From: an uncultured Prevotella sp.
GTDB lineage: Bacteria > Bacteroidota > Bacteroidia > Bacteroidales > Bacteroidaceae
NCBI GenBank assembly: GCA_900546345.1
Contig: URCI01000008.1
Span: 1-64,000, forward strand
Reading direction: 5' to 3'
DNA length: 64,000 bases
Both the position numbers and the translations under genes were made by a program. The notes below the pieces were generated by a model, which worked only from the letters and a program-made list of their open reading frames with translations, searched no databases and was not told the origin of the DNA. Positions 25,940 to 35,662 of the stretch are shown in pieces (position 1 is the stretch's first letter; each line of letters opens with the position of its first letter).

Positions 25940-27595
25940 TTAGCGGTTGGCCTTTGCCTCGTTCTCCAGAGCCAGCGTGCGTGTCTCACGGTCGCAGACC
26001 TCTGACGGACCCCAGTACTGGATAGGACCGGGATAGACATAACAGGTCTGACGAGCCCACTCGTCACGTTTCTCAGCAAACTTCTTAAAGGGAGCACCAT
26101 CCAACTCAACAAGCGCCTTGCGGATCACAGGCTTCATCTCACCATTACGACGCTCCATGTTCATCATCATCGTGATAGGCACGCCACCAGCCTTCCACTC
26201 ATCAGTAGGAGCAGAAAGGTTCTTGACGATGGCCATGTAACCCGTCTTGCCATTGGCAATCAGGTGGGCTGCGCTTACACCGAGAGCATAGCAGTAGTCG
26301 GCATCGAAGTTGGAAGGAGCTGCGCAACGGCCCTCATAGCCGAAGAAGTGGTGCTGGGCAGCAAACTTGCCGCAGTACTTACCCTCTTTCTTCCACTCGT
26401 CGAGCTTAGCAGCCACCATGTCAGAGAGCAGCTTCTCAGTCTCGATCAGTGAAACCTGAACGTTTCCGTGCGGGTCACGGTCGAGGGAGAGCTGGCGTGC
26501 CACAGCCTCAGGCAGTGTAGCGAAGGTCTCAGCATTCTCCTTGCTCAGGTGAGCGAGGATGTACTTGCGCTGAGCGTCCTTGTCCAGATCCTTGTAGTCT
26601 GCACCATGAGCAGCAAGCAGGTCATTGAGTTCATCGATCAGACGACCAATGGCAGGGATGAACTCGATGAGTCCCTCAGGAATCAGCACCACACCAAAGT
26701 TGTTGCCGTCCTCGGCACGCTTAGCAACAGCCGTAGCAATCTGCTCCACGATCTGGTTGAGCGTCATATCTTTCTTCTCAACCTCCTCAGAAACGATGCA
26801 GATGTTTGGCTGAGTCTGCAGTGCGCACTCCAGTGCAATGTGAGAAGCAGAACGACCCATCAACTTGATGAAGTGCCAGTATTTGCGGGCAGAGTTAGCG
26901 TCACGCTCGATGTTGCCAATAAGCTCAGAGTAGACCTTCGTAGCGGTATCGAAGCCAAAGCTGGTCTCGATCTGATCATTCTTCAAGTCGCCGTCGATCG
27001 TCTTCGGGCAGCCGATGACCTGAATGCCATATTTCTTGGCTGCATAGTACTCAGCCAGTACACATGCATTGGTATTGGAGTCGTCACCACCAATGATCAC
27101 GACAGCCTGGATGTCGAGCTTGCGCAGGATCTCAAGACCTTTCTCGAACTGATCGACTTTCTCCAGCTTTGTACGGCCGGAACCGATCATATCGAAGCCA
27201 CCCGTATTGCGATAATCATCCACGAACTCAGGAGTCAACTCCATATACTTATGATCGACAAGGCCACCAGGACCCATCAGGAAGCCGTAGACCTTGTTCT
27301 CAGGATTCATCTTCTTCACTGCGTCGAAGATGCCACAGATGACATTGTGACCGCCAGGAGCCTGACCGCCGGAAAGGATCACGCCGACGTTCATCTTGCG
27401 ATTGGCAGACTCTTCACCGGGAACGAACTCGATGAGGGGCATCCCATAAGTATTCGGGAAAAGCTTCTTGATTTCTTCCTGGTCACCTACGCTTTGGGTA
27501 GGAGCTCCTTCTCTTACACTGACTGCACCTTTGAGGCCCTTCGGCAACTTTGGCTGATACTGGGCACGTGCCTTCTGCAAAAGACTCTTTTTCAT
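25940..27595 (-). CDS. pfp: Diphosphate--fructose-6-phosphate 1-phosphotransferase
   Basis: This 551-aa PPi-dependent phosphofructokinase phosphorylates fructose-6-phosphate with pyrophosphate in a reversible glycolytic step. Landmarks are the N-terminal GVILSGGQAPGGHN, the GGDDSNTNA nucleotide/PPi loop and PKTIDGDLKN, where the Asp-rich form distinguishes PPi from ATP use. Length fits the long clade shared with plants and anaerobes. Monocistronic, with a promoter at 27641. Confidence 0.96.
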   Translation of the reverse strand: MKKSLLQKARAQYQPKLPKGLKGAVSVREGAPTQSVGDQEEIKKLFPNTYGMPLIEFVPGEESANRKMNVGVILSGGQAPGGHNVICGIFDAVKKMNPENKVYGFLMGPGGLVDHKYMELTPEFVDDYRNTGGFDMIGSGRTKLEKVDQFEKGLEILRKLDIQAVVIIGGDDSNTNACVLAEYYAAKKYGIQVIGCPKTIDGDLKNDQIETSFGFDTATKVYSELIGNIERDANSARKYWHFIKLMGRSASHIALECALQTQPNICIVSEEVEKKDMTLNQIVEQIATAVAKRAEDGNNFGVVLIPEGLIEFIPAIGRLIDELNDLLAAHGADYKDLDKDAQRKYILAHLSKENAETFATLPEAVARQLSLDRDPHGNVQVSLIETEKLLSDMVAAKLDEWKKEGKYCGKFAAQHHFFGYEGRCAAPSNFDADYCYALGVSAAHLIANGKTGYMAIVKNLSAPTDEWKAGGVPITMMMNMERRNGEMKPVIRKALVELDGAPFKKFAEKRDEWARQTCYVYPGPIQYWGPSEVCDRETRTLALENEAKANR

Positions 27596-27640
27596 TTTAG
27601 AAAGTTCGATTAATTAATTAATAAAACAGTATACTGTCTG

Positions 27641-27648
27641 CAAAAGTA
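27641..27648 (-). promoter_or_regulatory. -7 box of the PPi-PFK promoter
   Basis: TACTTTTG on the minus strand, 46 bp upstream of the ATG. The -33 position is A-rich with no clear TTTG. The leader contains the simple repeat TTAATTAATTAAT. Confidence 0.55.
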
Positions 27649-27742
27649 CATTTTTTCACTGAGAAATGAGAAGAAAAACGAAAGAAAACCAATTTCTGAA
27701 ACATTTTTTTAGTCCGACGTGCCAAGTTCCATCTTTTTTTCT

Positions 27743-27750
27743 TATCTTTG
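27743..27750 (+). promoter_or_regulatory. -7 box upstream of small conserved ORF
   Basis: TATCTTTG, 38 bp before the ATG at 27789. No clear TTTG at -33. Confidence 0.5.
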
Positions 27751-27788
27751 GAGAAAAATAAAATATCACCCACTTAATCATTACTGTT

Positions 27789-28061
27789 ATGGCTAAGAAA
27801 AAGGATTTAAAGCATACCATCAATTGCATCTGCAGCGACCTCTTCGCAGAAGCAGTCGCAGCCTCCTTGTATGGTTCAGAAAAAAACACCACAGATGCGC
27901 AGCAGCTTCTTTCTTCCATCATCGTCCTGCGCGATGATTTCGTCAAACGCATCTCGCATCCCGAACCAGGTCTGAAAGCAAGACAATACTACAACAACCT
28001 CATCGACGACTTCAATCATCAGATCTCTGACATCATCGACCAGATCAGCAATCTCGGCTAA
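27789..28061 (+). CDS. Small conserved hypothetical protein (90 aa)
   Basis: A 90-aa predicted helical cytoplasmic protein, starting MAKKKDLKHTINCICSDL. Coding is supported by a -7 box upstream, a clean start and tight spacing to the next gene (30 bp). It resembles short uncharacterised Bacteroidales proteins; I recognise no motif with known function. Confidence 0.72.
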   Translation: MAKKKDLKHTINCICSDLFAEAVAASLYGSEKNTTDAQQLLSSIIVLRDDFVKRISHPEPGLKARQYYNNLIDDFNHQISDIIDQISNLG

Positions 28062-28091
28062 ATACTGAACGTAAGCATCAGAAAAGCAATT

Positions 28092-28658
28092 ATGATTCAA
28101 CAGATTTGTAACTGGCTTCTTGTCAAGCGCATGAAATGGACCATCGAAGACCAGTTGCCGCTTCCTGAGAAATGCATTATCTGCCTGGCTCCCCATACCA
28201 GCAATTGGGATTTTATCATGGGCCTGCTCTATATGTTCTCGCGTGGCGTGCGCATTAACTTCCTGATGAAGAAGGAATGGTTTCGATGGCCACTCGGGGC
28301 CTTGTTCCGCTCTCTCGGCGGCATTGCAGTTTTCCGTGCCAAACATTCTCATATGACAGATGCACTGGCCGATGCTGCTATAAAAAGCCCGACATTCCGA
28401 TTGTGCATCACACCGGAAGGAACCCGCTCACGGAATGACGATTGGAAGAAAGGATTTTATTTCATTGCACAAAAAGCTCAGATACCCATCCTGCTCTACT
28501 CACTGGACTATGGGAAAAAGCTCATCAGATGTGCTGATCGCTTCGTCCCAAATGGCGACATCGATGCAGAGATGTTGAGGGTAAAACGCTATTTCCTGCA
28601 TGTGGAAGCGAAATGCCCTGAGAAATTCACGACAGGATTGCCAGAGGAAAACAACTGA
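28092..28658 (+). CDS. PlsC-like 1-acyl-sn-glycerol-3-phosphate acyltransferase
   Basis: A 188-aa acyltransferase with the catalytic H-x4-D motif (HTSNWD near residue 35), a block with FRSLGGIAVFR and the phosphate-binding EGTRS near residue 114. These enzymes acylate lysophosphatidate or related lysolipids at the membrane. It is shorter than housekeeping PlsC (about 240 aa) and lacks an obvious N-terminal helix, so it may act on another lysolipid. It follows the 90-aa gene by 30 bp. Confidence 0.85.
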   Translation: MIQQICNWLLVKRMKWTIEDQLPLPEKCIICLAPHTSNWDFIMGLLYMFSRGVRINFLMKKEWFRWPLGALFRSLGGIAVFRAKHSHMTDALADAAIKSPTFRLCITPEGTRSRNDDWKKGFYFIAQKAQIPILLYSLDYGKKLIRCADRFVPNGDIDAEMLRVKRYFLHVEAKCPEKFTTGLPEENN

Positions 28659-28695
28659 CTTTCATGCCCCGCCTTTTTATTTGTCATCTTGTAGA

Positions 28696-31587
28696 ATGCA
28701 TTATAACTCAATCTTTGTTTTAGCACTATCACTCTTCACTTGGACGCAAGTCTCTGCCCAAAGCATGGGCTATCAAGAGAAAACGAAGCGAGACCTCAAT
28801 ACGTACTTTGCTACGTATCAGGCTAAGAACGCCAATTTCTCCCGACAGCCTAAGCTTCAGGAACTACGTATCGATAATAAGCAACAAAAGATCACAGTCG
28901 TAGCAGATCCCACCTTCGCCCAACAGGAACTCAACGACAAACAAATAGGAAAGATCTACAAGAAAGTCCATCGCGTTCTACCCAAGGCCTACCGCAATTA
29001 CGACCTCAGTATTGTCATCTCCGGATTGCCGCTCGAGAACTATGCAACAGACTACACCAGTCTGTCCGATAACTCGTTATGGGGCAAGATCGACTATGAC
29101 GGCCAGCCATGGGTCAGCAATGTGTCGCGACCATTTCGTATTACTCACGGCCTCTACAACCGTCATTTAGTTGTATGGGCTTCTCACGGACGCTATTACG
29201 ATGGCAAGAGAGAACAGTGGCAATGGCAAAGACCACCCCTTTTCGGCACGTGTGAGGATCTGTTCACAGAGACCATTGTACTGCCTTATCTCATTCCCAT
29301 GCTAGAGAATGCGGGGGCTGTGGTCTATACTCCACGCGAGAGAGATCTCCAGACTGCGGAGTACATTGTGGACAACGATGGAGTCAATGCTTCGGGGTAT
29401 ACAGAATCTGACAACGGCCGGCAATGGAGGAGTTGTCCTCAGGCTGGCTTCGCCTACCGGCTGGGCAACTATGTTGATGGACAAAATCCCTTCAAAGTCG
29501 GATCTGCCAGAATGACTTCCACATCTAAAAAAGGGAATGGCACCTATGCGCTGTGGCAGCCACGTTTCCAAAAAGCGGGCCGGTATGCTGTCTACGTCAG
29601 CTATCAGACCGTTGAGAAGAGTGTGGATGACGCGCATTATGTCGTTTTCCACAAAGGACAGGCAACGGAGGTGCATGTCAACCAACAAATGGGAGGTGGC
29701 ACTTGGGTATATCTTGGCACCTTCGACTTTGGGGAAGGGAAAAGCATCGACAACTGTGTGATGCTCACCAATCAAAGTAAACACAAAGGGTATGTAACAG
29801 CCGACGCGGTGAGGTTTGGCGGCGGCATAGGCAATATCTCACGCGGAGGACGAACAAGTGGACTGCCAAGAGTGCTGGAAGGATCCAGATATTTCTGTCA
29901 GTGGGCCGGCGCCCCCTACGATGTGTATAGCAGTCGCGGTGGCACAGATGACTATGCCGATGACATCAACAGCCGCTCACGTATGCTCAACTGGCTTGCC
30001 GGAGGATCGGTCTATGTACCGACAACAGAGGGAGAACATGTACCCTTTGAACTGTCTCTGGCTGTTCACAGTGACGCCGGCTTTGCTCCAAACGGAAAAG
30101 ACCTGGTAGGGTCTCTGGCAATATGTACCACTAATTATAATGATGGGCAGTTAGCCTCTGGGGTCACAAGGCAAGCATCAAAAATGCTGGCAAAGGATCT
30201 GCTCGACAACCTGACACGTGACTTGACCAAGAAATACGGAAATTGGGCAAAAAGATACCTTTGGGACCGCAATTATTCAGAGACAAGAGTACCGGAAGTT
30301 CCGTCTGCAATTCTTGAGACACTCTCTCACCAGAACTTTCCGGATATGAAGTTGGCACAAGATCCTCACTTCAAATTCACAATGGCCAGGTCCGTTTATA
30401 AGACGCTCACCCGTTATGTCAACAATATGCACGGCAAGCCGACGATCATACAGCCTCTTCCACCCAAGGACCCTGCCGTCACGATCCGTAACCAGCACCA
30501 GGCCCGGATCTCATGGATAACCCAAGATGACCCTCAGGAGCCATCGGCTCATCCCGACTATTTCATTCTTTACACAGCTAAGGGAAAAGGTGGATATGAC
30601 AATGGACAAAAAGTAAAGTCGACAGCCATTAACGTGGATATAATGCCCGGAAGGCTCTATCGATTCAAGATCACAGCCATTAACCGTGGTGGCGAGAGTT
30701 TCCCGTCGGAGGAGATTGCTCTTTACATACAGCAAGGCACAGCAAAAGACATTCTTGTCGTCAATGGTTTCCATCGGCTTTCTGCTCCGGCAGTCATTGA
30801 CAACGGCAACCAACAAGGCTTTGATCTCAAAGAGGATGTTGGTGTAAGTTATGGTTCTACGATTGGATGGTTGGGCCATCAGCAAAACTTCAACAAAAGC
30901 CAAATTGGTCGCGAGGGTGTCAACGGACTCGGATACACGGATGAGAGTCTGGCAGGAAAGGTGATTGCCGGCAATCAGCTAAACGCAGCTACGTCACATG
31001 TAGAGGCAATTGGGAGTTTAGGAAAATATAATGTCATGAGCTGTTCATCACGAGCAGTGGAGACACATCGGGTCGATCTCAGAAACTTTGATGTCGTTGA
31101 TATGGTCTTAGGACTGGAGAAATACACACCCGAAGCCCTGGTCTACGAAAAGACCTTTACCGAAAACATGCAGAAGCAGATCTCTGCTTATATAAGAAAT
31201 GGTGGCAGACTGTTTGCCAGCGGAGCCTACTTAGGCTCAGACATGACAGGTACGGGAGATACAGAGTGGCTCAACCATACGCTCAAGGCAAGTTATGCCG
31301 GCACCGTAAGCACTGACACGATCCAAGGTGTCAATGGGCTACAACAGAATTTCGACTTCTATCGTATCCCCAACGCCGATCATTATGCTGCCACACATGC
31401 CGACATCCTGCAACCAACTGGCGGAGCCGTCTGTGCCATGCAATATGATAATGGCTACTCTGCCGCCGTGGCGTATCAAGGCAATGACTATCGGACATTC
31501 ACGATGGCCTTCCCCTTTGAATGTATCATCGACAAGAATATGCAACGCCGCCTGATGGACGGCATACTGAACTTCTTGCTGAAATAA
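28696..31587 (+). CDS. Exported amidase-like protein with golvesin/xanthan-lyase and FnIII domains
   Basis: This 963-aa protein has a signal peptide ending near VSAQS. The N-terminal part and a later segment resemble a split N-acetylmuramoyl-L-alanine amidase fold: VVWASHGRYY early and VPEVPSAILETLSHQNF later. Between them lies a golvesin/xanthan-lyase-type beta domain (RYAVYVSYQTVEKSV...YVTADAVRFGG). A fibronectin III segment follows (LYRFKITAINRGGESFPS), then a C-terminal alpha/beta domain starting ILVVNGFHRLS. It is probably surface or periplasmic and acts on glycan or peptidoglycan. The start at 28696 is chosen for its signal peptide; the longer frame overlaps the acyltransferase gene. 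Confidence 0.78.
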   Translation: MHYNSIFVLALSLFTWTQVSAQSMGYQEKTKRDLNTYFATYQAKNANFSRQPKLQELRIDNKQQKITVVADPTFAQQELNDKQIGKIYKKVHRVLPKAYRNYDLSIVISGLPLENYATDYTSLSDNSLWGKIDYDGQPWVSNVSRPFRITHGLYNRHLVVWASHGRYYDGKREQWQWQRPPLFGTCEDLFTETIVLPYLIPMLENAGAVVYTPRERDLQTAEYIVDNDGVNASGYTESDNGRQWRSCPQAGFAYRLGNYVDGQNPFKVGSARMTSTSKKGNGTYALWQPRFQKAGRYAVYVSYQTVEKSVDDAHYVVFHKGQATEVHVNQQMGGGTWVYLGTFDFGEGKSIDNCVMLTNQSKHKGYVTADAVRFGGGIGNISRGGRTSGLPRVLEGSRYFCQWAGAPYDVYSSRGGTDDYADDINSRSRMLNWLAGGSVYVPTTEGEHVPFELSLAVHSDAGFAPNGKDLVGSLAICTTNYNDGQLASGVTRQASKMLAKDLLDNLTRDLTKKYGNWAKRYLWDRNYSETRVPEVPSAILETLSHQNFPDMKLAQDPHFKFTMARSVYKTLTRYVNNMHGKPTIIQPLPPKDPAVTIRNQHQARISWITQDDPQEPSAHPDYFILYTAKGKGGYDNGQKVKSTAINVDIMPGRLYRFKITAINRGGESFPSEEIALYIQQGTAKDILVVNGFHRLSAPAVIDNGNQQGFDLKEDVGVSYGSTIGWLGHQQNFNKSQIGREGVNGLGYTDESLAGKVIAGNQLNAATSHVEAIGSLGKYNVMSCSSRAVETHRVDLRNFDVVDMVLGLEKYTPEALVYEKTFTENMQKQISAYIRNGGRLFASGAYLGSDMTGTGDTEWLNHTLKASYAGTVSTDTIQGVNGLQQNFDFYRIPNADHYAATHADILQPTGGAVCAMQYDNGYSAAVAYQGNDYRTFTMAFPFECIIDKNMQRRLMDGILNFLLK

Positions 31588-31632
31588 ATAGATATCCATT
31601 ACCGAAAAAAGTTAATTTCAAAGAAATACATC

Positions 31633-31965
31633 ATGAAAATACAAGCAAACCATTCCGGGACCCGTAGTATCGAGGTCAGCGAAAAGCATCTTCAGACCAT
31701 CGAGAAATATTCTCTCTTGGACAACTTAGTAGACAGCAACGGTATCATCGATGAAGCTGTGCTGGATAAATTGAAGCTGAACGTCCGCTCTATGTTGGAG
31801 TCTGAGACTGTAAAGGACAACGACCTGCTCGATCTTTGCCTGGATGTCATCTACAACAACAACATGAAGGCTTTCGGACTGCAGCAGCTTGTGGATGCCT
31901 ATAAACAGTGGAAGGCAGCCCAACCAGCTGTAGACGACAACGACCCACAAAACGTCTCAGACTAA
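31633..31965 (+). CDS. Conserved hypothetical protein (110 aa)
   Basis: A 110-aa acidic, mostly helical soluble protein (SLLDNLVDSNGIIDEAVLDKL...DLCLDVIYNNNMKAFGLQQL) without recognised motifs. It lies 27 bp upstream of the YgiQ gene and is likely co-transcribed with it. Confidence 0.65.
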   Translation: MKIQANHSGTRSIEVSEKHLQTIEKYSLLDNLVDSNGIIDEAVLDKLKLNVRSMLESETVKDNDLLDLCLDVIYNNNMKAFGLQQLVDAYKQWKAAQPAVDDNDPQNVSD

Positions 31966-31992
31966 ACGACGCTCAGACACACACTCTTCGAT

Positions 31993-34020
31993 ATGACGCA
32001 GAAATATCAGTTGACCGACTTCCTGCCCACCACTCGCAAAGAATGCGAACTGCGTGGGTGGGATGAGTTAGATGTGATTCTCTTTTCTGGCGATGCCTAC
32101 GTTGATCATCCATCGTTCGGCGCCGCCGTTATCGGCAGACTTCTGGAAGCCAAAGGCTACAAGATAGCCATCGTTCCACAGCCCGACTGGCATGGCGACT
32201 ATCGCGACTTCAAGAAGTTAGGACGGCCGAGACTTTTCTTTGCTGTATCGGCAGGTGCCATGGACTCCATGGTCAACCGCTATACGGCCAACCGACGCAT
32301 GCGGCATGACGATGCCTACAGTCCCGACTCACGCCATGACATGCGTCCCGACTATCCATCCATCGTTTACACCAAGATTCTGAAACAACTCTTCCCAGAT
32401 GTACCTGTCGTCCTTGGAGGCATAGAAGCCTCGATGCGACGTCTCACGCACTATGACTACTGGCAGGATAAACTCATGAAGTGTATCCTTTGCGACAGTG
32501 GCGCTGACATGATCCTTTATGGCATGGGAGAGAAGAACACGATCCAGCTGTGCCGCGAGCTGGAGGAAGGTCGCCCCATCAATGAGATCCACGATATTCC
32601 GCAAACAGTCTATCTCTGTAAGGAAGATCATATTCCCGGCGGCATCAGCGATGATGACATTGTGCTCCATTCCCACGAAGAATGTCTCCGCGATAAAAAG
32701 GCCGAAGCAGAAAACTTCAGACATATCGAAGAAGAGTCCAACAAGATGCACGCCCAGCGCCTGTTGCAAGCAGTGGACGGCAAATATGCTGTTGTCAATC
32801 CGCCCTATCCCCCACCCACGACAGAGGAGATCGATGAGGCATACGACTTGCCTTACACCCGTCTTCCCCATCCTAAATATAAGGGGAAAACCATACCCGC
32901 CTATGAGATGATCAAGTTCTCGATCAATCTCCACCGCGGTTGCTTTGGCGGATGCGCTTTTTGTACGATCTCTGCCCATCAAGGCAAATTTATTACTTGC
33001 CGTTCCAAGGCAAGCATCCTACGTGAAGCCCGTCAGGTGATTGCCATGGATGACTTCAAAGGCTATATCTCGGATCTTGGAGGTCCGTCTGCCAATATGT
33101 ATGGCATGGGAGGACGCAACAAGAAGGCATGTGAGCATTGCAAACGTCCATCGTGTATCAATCCCCAGATCTGTCCCAACCTCGACACTGATCTCTCGCG
33201 GCTTCTCGATATCTATCATGCTGTCGATGCACTCCCTGGCGTGAAGAAAAGTTTCATTGGAAGTGGTGTGCGCTACGACCTACTGCTGTATAAGAGTAAA
33301 GATGAGAAAGCCAATGCTGCCGCACGGCAATATACGCGGGAACTGATCACTCGCCACGTGAGTGGACGATTGAAGGTCGCTCCCGAGCATACCTCAGACC
33401 GCGTACTGAAACTCATGCGCAAGCCATCCTTCCAACAGTTCTATGAATTCAAACGCATCTTTGACCGCATCAACAAAGAAGAAGGACTGAAAGAGCAGAT
33501 CATACCTTATTTTATTAGCAGTCATCCGGGATGTCAGGAAGAGGATATGGCGGAGCTTGCTGTCATCACCAAGGATTTGGACTTCCATCTTGAGCAGGTA
33601 CAGGACTTCACTCCAACGCCAATGACCGTGAGCACAGAGACCTGGTACACAGGTTATGATCCTTATACGCTGGAGCCTGTGTTTTCTGCCAAGACACCAC
33701 GGGAGAAACTTGCACAAAGACAGTTCTTCTTCTGGTACAAACCAGAGGAACGGCAAAGTATCGAACGAGAACTGCGCCGCATCGGCCGTCCAGATCTCAT
33801 CAAGAAACTCTACAATGGCGCTCCATATCGCGGTCATGTCCACTACGATGGAAAGGCGATCGGCAGTACGCCGACACAACTCTATGACCGCAACAAGAAG
33901 CAACGCAATGACCAGCACCACCAAAATAAGCAAACCAGAGACAAGAAAAGCAACGAGAAGCGAAAGTCTTTCAACCCTAATTTCACACCCAATGGCAAAT
34001 ACAAAGGCCGTCGTCGTTGA
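31993..34020 (+). CDS. ygiQ: YgiQ family radical SAM protein
   Basis: This 675-aa radical SAM protein has an N-terminal domain (about 1-290, B12-binding-like) and the cluster motif HRGCFGGCAFC near residue 316, i.e. C-x3-C-x2-C binding the [4Fe-4S] that cleaves SAM. A cysteine-rich insert follows (KACEHCKRPSCINPQICPN). The last 60 residues are basic and low-complexity (Lys/Asn/Gln/Arg), suggesting RNA contact. The reaction is unknown. The 3' end overlaps the next gene by 29 bp. Confidence 0.92.
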   Translation: MTQKYQLTDFLPTTRKECELRGWDELDVILFSGDAYVDHPSFGAAVIGRLLEAKGYKIAIVPQPDWHGDYRDFKKLGRPRLFFAVSAGAMDSMVNRYTANRRMRHDDAYSPDSRHDMRPDYPSIVYTKILKQLFPDVPVVLGGIEASMRRLTHYDYWQDKLMKCILCDSGADMILYGMGEKNTIQLCRELEEGRPINEIHDIPQTVYLCKEDHIPGGISDDDIVLHSHEECLRDKKAEAENFRHIEEESNKMHAQRLLQAVDGKYAVVNPPYPPPTTEEIDEAYDLPYTRLPHPKYKGKTIPAYEMIKFSINLHRGCFGGCAFCTISAHQGKFITCRSKASILREARQVIAMDDFKGYISDLGGPSANMYGMGGRNKKACEHCKRPSCINPQICPNLDTDLSRLLDIYHAVDALPGVKKSFIGSGVRYDLLLYKSKDEKANAAARQYTRELITRHVSGRLKVAPEHTSDRVLKLMRKPSFQQFYEFKRIFDRINKEEGLKEQIIPYFISSHPGCQEEDMAELAVITKDLDFHLEQVQDFTPTPMTVSTETWYTGYDPYTLEPVFSAKTPREKLAQRQFFFWYKPEERQSIERELRRIGRPDLIKKLYNGAPYRGHVHYDGKAIGSTPTQLYDRNKKQRNDQHHQNKQTRDKKSNEKRKSFNPNFTPNGKYKGRRR

Positions 34021-34843
34021 GCAAACTCTTATAGGTAAACATAGTGCAGAAGACTGTGAAGACGGTATCGTTGCCACCGGCAACTTCATTGCCGTCATCG
34101 ATGGCAGCACAAGCAAGACCAAGATTCATTATCATCCGACCATGCGCAATGGGCGCTATGCTATGTTGCTCATCAGTGACTTTCTTCGTCAGGCTCCTGC
34201 GTCAATGACGCTCAACGAATGTTGTGAAGGCGTCACACAGGTTATCAAGGAAGTCTACTTCAAGCACGATTTTCTGCCAGAGAGTGCACCCGAGAAACGC
34301 CTTTGTGCGAGTGCCGTCGTCTACAGCCTTCATCGAAATGAAATTTGGATGATAGGAGATTGCCAATGCATGGTCGACGGACAACTGTTTACCAATGGCA
34401 AGCCTTGCGAGGCGGACATTGCCGAAGAGCGCAGCCGTCTCTTCCCTACCCTTTTGGCCGTGCATCCTGATATGGTAGAAGGGAGCGCCATCGTCCACGA
34501 CTACGCACGAGATGCCATTCTTCCCCGACTCATCATGAGCATGCAGAGAGAAAATAAGAGCTATGCTGTCATCGATGGTTTTGATATATTCAAGCCGGGA
34601 ATAAAGGTGATCACCCTCAATGCCAATAATCGTCACGATATCGTATTGGCGAGTGATGGCTATCCTTTTCTCAAGTCCACACTTGCCGATAGTGAAACAG
34701 CTCTGCAAAAGCAGTTAGCTGCCGATCCGTTCAACATCCACTCGTTCAAAGCAACAAAGGGTTTAATGAAAGGTAACAAGTCTTTTGACGACCGGGCATT
34801 TATCAGGGTGGAAACCGTAACTACTTTAGATACGGGAAAATAA
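33992..34843 (+). CDS. PP2C-like phosphatase domain protein (divergent)
   Basis: A 283-aa protein with a PP2C-type order of motifs: AVIDGSTSKT near residue 31, a beta-sandwich segment LCASAVVYSLHRNEIWMIGDCQ, IVLASDGYPFL and a terminal SFDDRAFIRV, which together would supply the metal-binding aspartates. The fit is distant, so serine/threonine phosphatase activity is an inference. The ATG at 33992 lies inside ygiQ in another frame (29-bp overlap); a longer in-frame extension reaching 33656 would be entirely within ygiQ and is unlikely. Confidence 0.72.
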   Translation: MANTKAVVVEQTLIGKHSAEDCEDGIVATGNFIAVIDGSTSKTKIHYHPTMRNGRYAMLLISDFLRQAPASMTLNECCEGVTQVIKEVYFKHDFLPESAPEKRLCASAVVYSLHRNEIWMIGDCQCMVDGQLFTNGKPCEADIAEERSRLFPTLLAVHPDMVEGSAIVHDYARDAILPRLIMSMQRENKSYAVIDGFDIFKPGIKVITLNANNRHDIVLASDGYPFLKSTLADSETALQKQLAADPFNIHSFKATKGLMKGNKSFDDRAFIRVETVTTLDTGK

Positions 34844-34891
34844 AGCGCTTCCCTACTAGCAAGAGCGTTAGAAAGAAAGAAAAAGTAATTT

Positions 34892-35620
34892 ATGAGAATA
34901 TTTCTTTGGCTAAGTTTTGATGGCACAGCCTATCACGGTTGGCAGATACAGCCCAACGGCATGTCTGTGCAAGAGAAAGTGCAGCAATGTCTAAGCACAT
35001 TACTCAGTCAACCGATAAACGTGACAGGTGCAGGCCGCACCGATGCGGGTGTCCATGCACGTACGATGGTTTGTCATTTTGATACCGACCGGGACATCGA
35101 CACAGCGCAACTCTGTTATCGTCTCAACCGCATTCTTCCCCGTGACATCAGTTGCGAACGCGCCGAACATGTAGCAGACGATATGCATGCACGTTTCTCT
35201 GCTAAACGGCGTACTTACCGATATTTCATCCATACGCAGCGCGATCCCTTTCTTCGCCATTACTCCGTGGAGACGCACTGGAAGCTCGATTTCGAAAAGA
35301 TGAACGAGGCGGCTCAGTGGCTCACCACTCAGGAGGATTTCAAAGCATTTTGTAAAGCAGGGGCAGACAACAAGACCACACTTTGCCAAGTCAGCACTGC
35401 CCAATGGGTCAACACGTCTCCTACAACATGGTACTTCGAGATCGCCGCCAACCGTTTTCTCCGCAACATGGTACGGGCCGTCGTTGGCACCCTGTTTGAG
35501 GTAGGCCGTCATCGCATGACGATAGAGCAGTTTAGAGAGGTCGTCACCACCGGCACACGCTCAGATGCGGGAGAGTCCATGCCTGCTCACGGCTTGTTTC
35601 TTTGGGATATAGATTATTAA
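34892..35620 (+). CDS. truA: tRNA pseudouridine(38-40) synthase TruA
   Basis: A 242-aa enzyme that isomerises uridines 38-40 of the tRNA anticodon arm. It contains FDGTAYHGWQIQPN, the catalytic aspartate in GRTDAGVHA (Asp51) and the C-terminal FLRNMVRAVVGTLFEVG motif. Length is normal. Confidence 0.96.
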   Translation: MRIFLWLSFDGTAYHGWQIQPNGMSVQEKVQQCLSTLLSQPINVTGAGRTDAGVHARTMVCHFDTDRDIDTAQLCYRLNRILPRDISCERAEHVADDMHARFSAKRRTYRYFIHTQRDPFLRHYSVETHWKLDFEKMNEAAQWLTTQEDFKAFCKAGADNKTTLCQVSTAQWVNTSPTTWYFEIAANRFLRNMVRAVVGTLFEVGRHRMTIEQFREVVTTGTRSDAGESMPAHGLFLWDIDY

Positions 35621-35662
35621 TGACTTGCTCCGACATTGGAGCAAGCCCACATTGTCTTTTTC

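Noticed and set aside
26468..27613. 381-aa open frame on the plus strand
   Set aside because: Antisense to the PPi-dependent phosphofructokinase gene; no family resemblance.
33656..33991. N-terminal extension of the PP2C-like frame inside ygiQ
   Set aside because: The extra residues fully overlap ygiQ in another frame and look non-coding; the ATG at 33992 begins the plausible protein.
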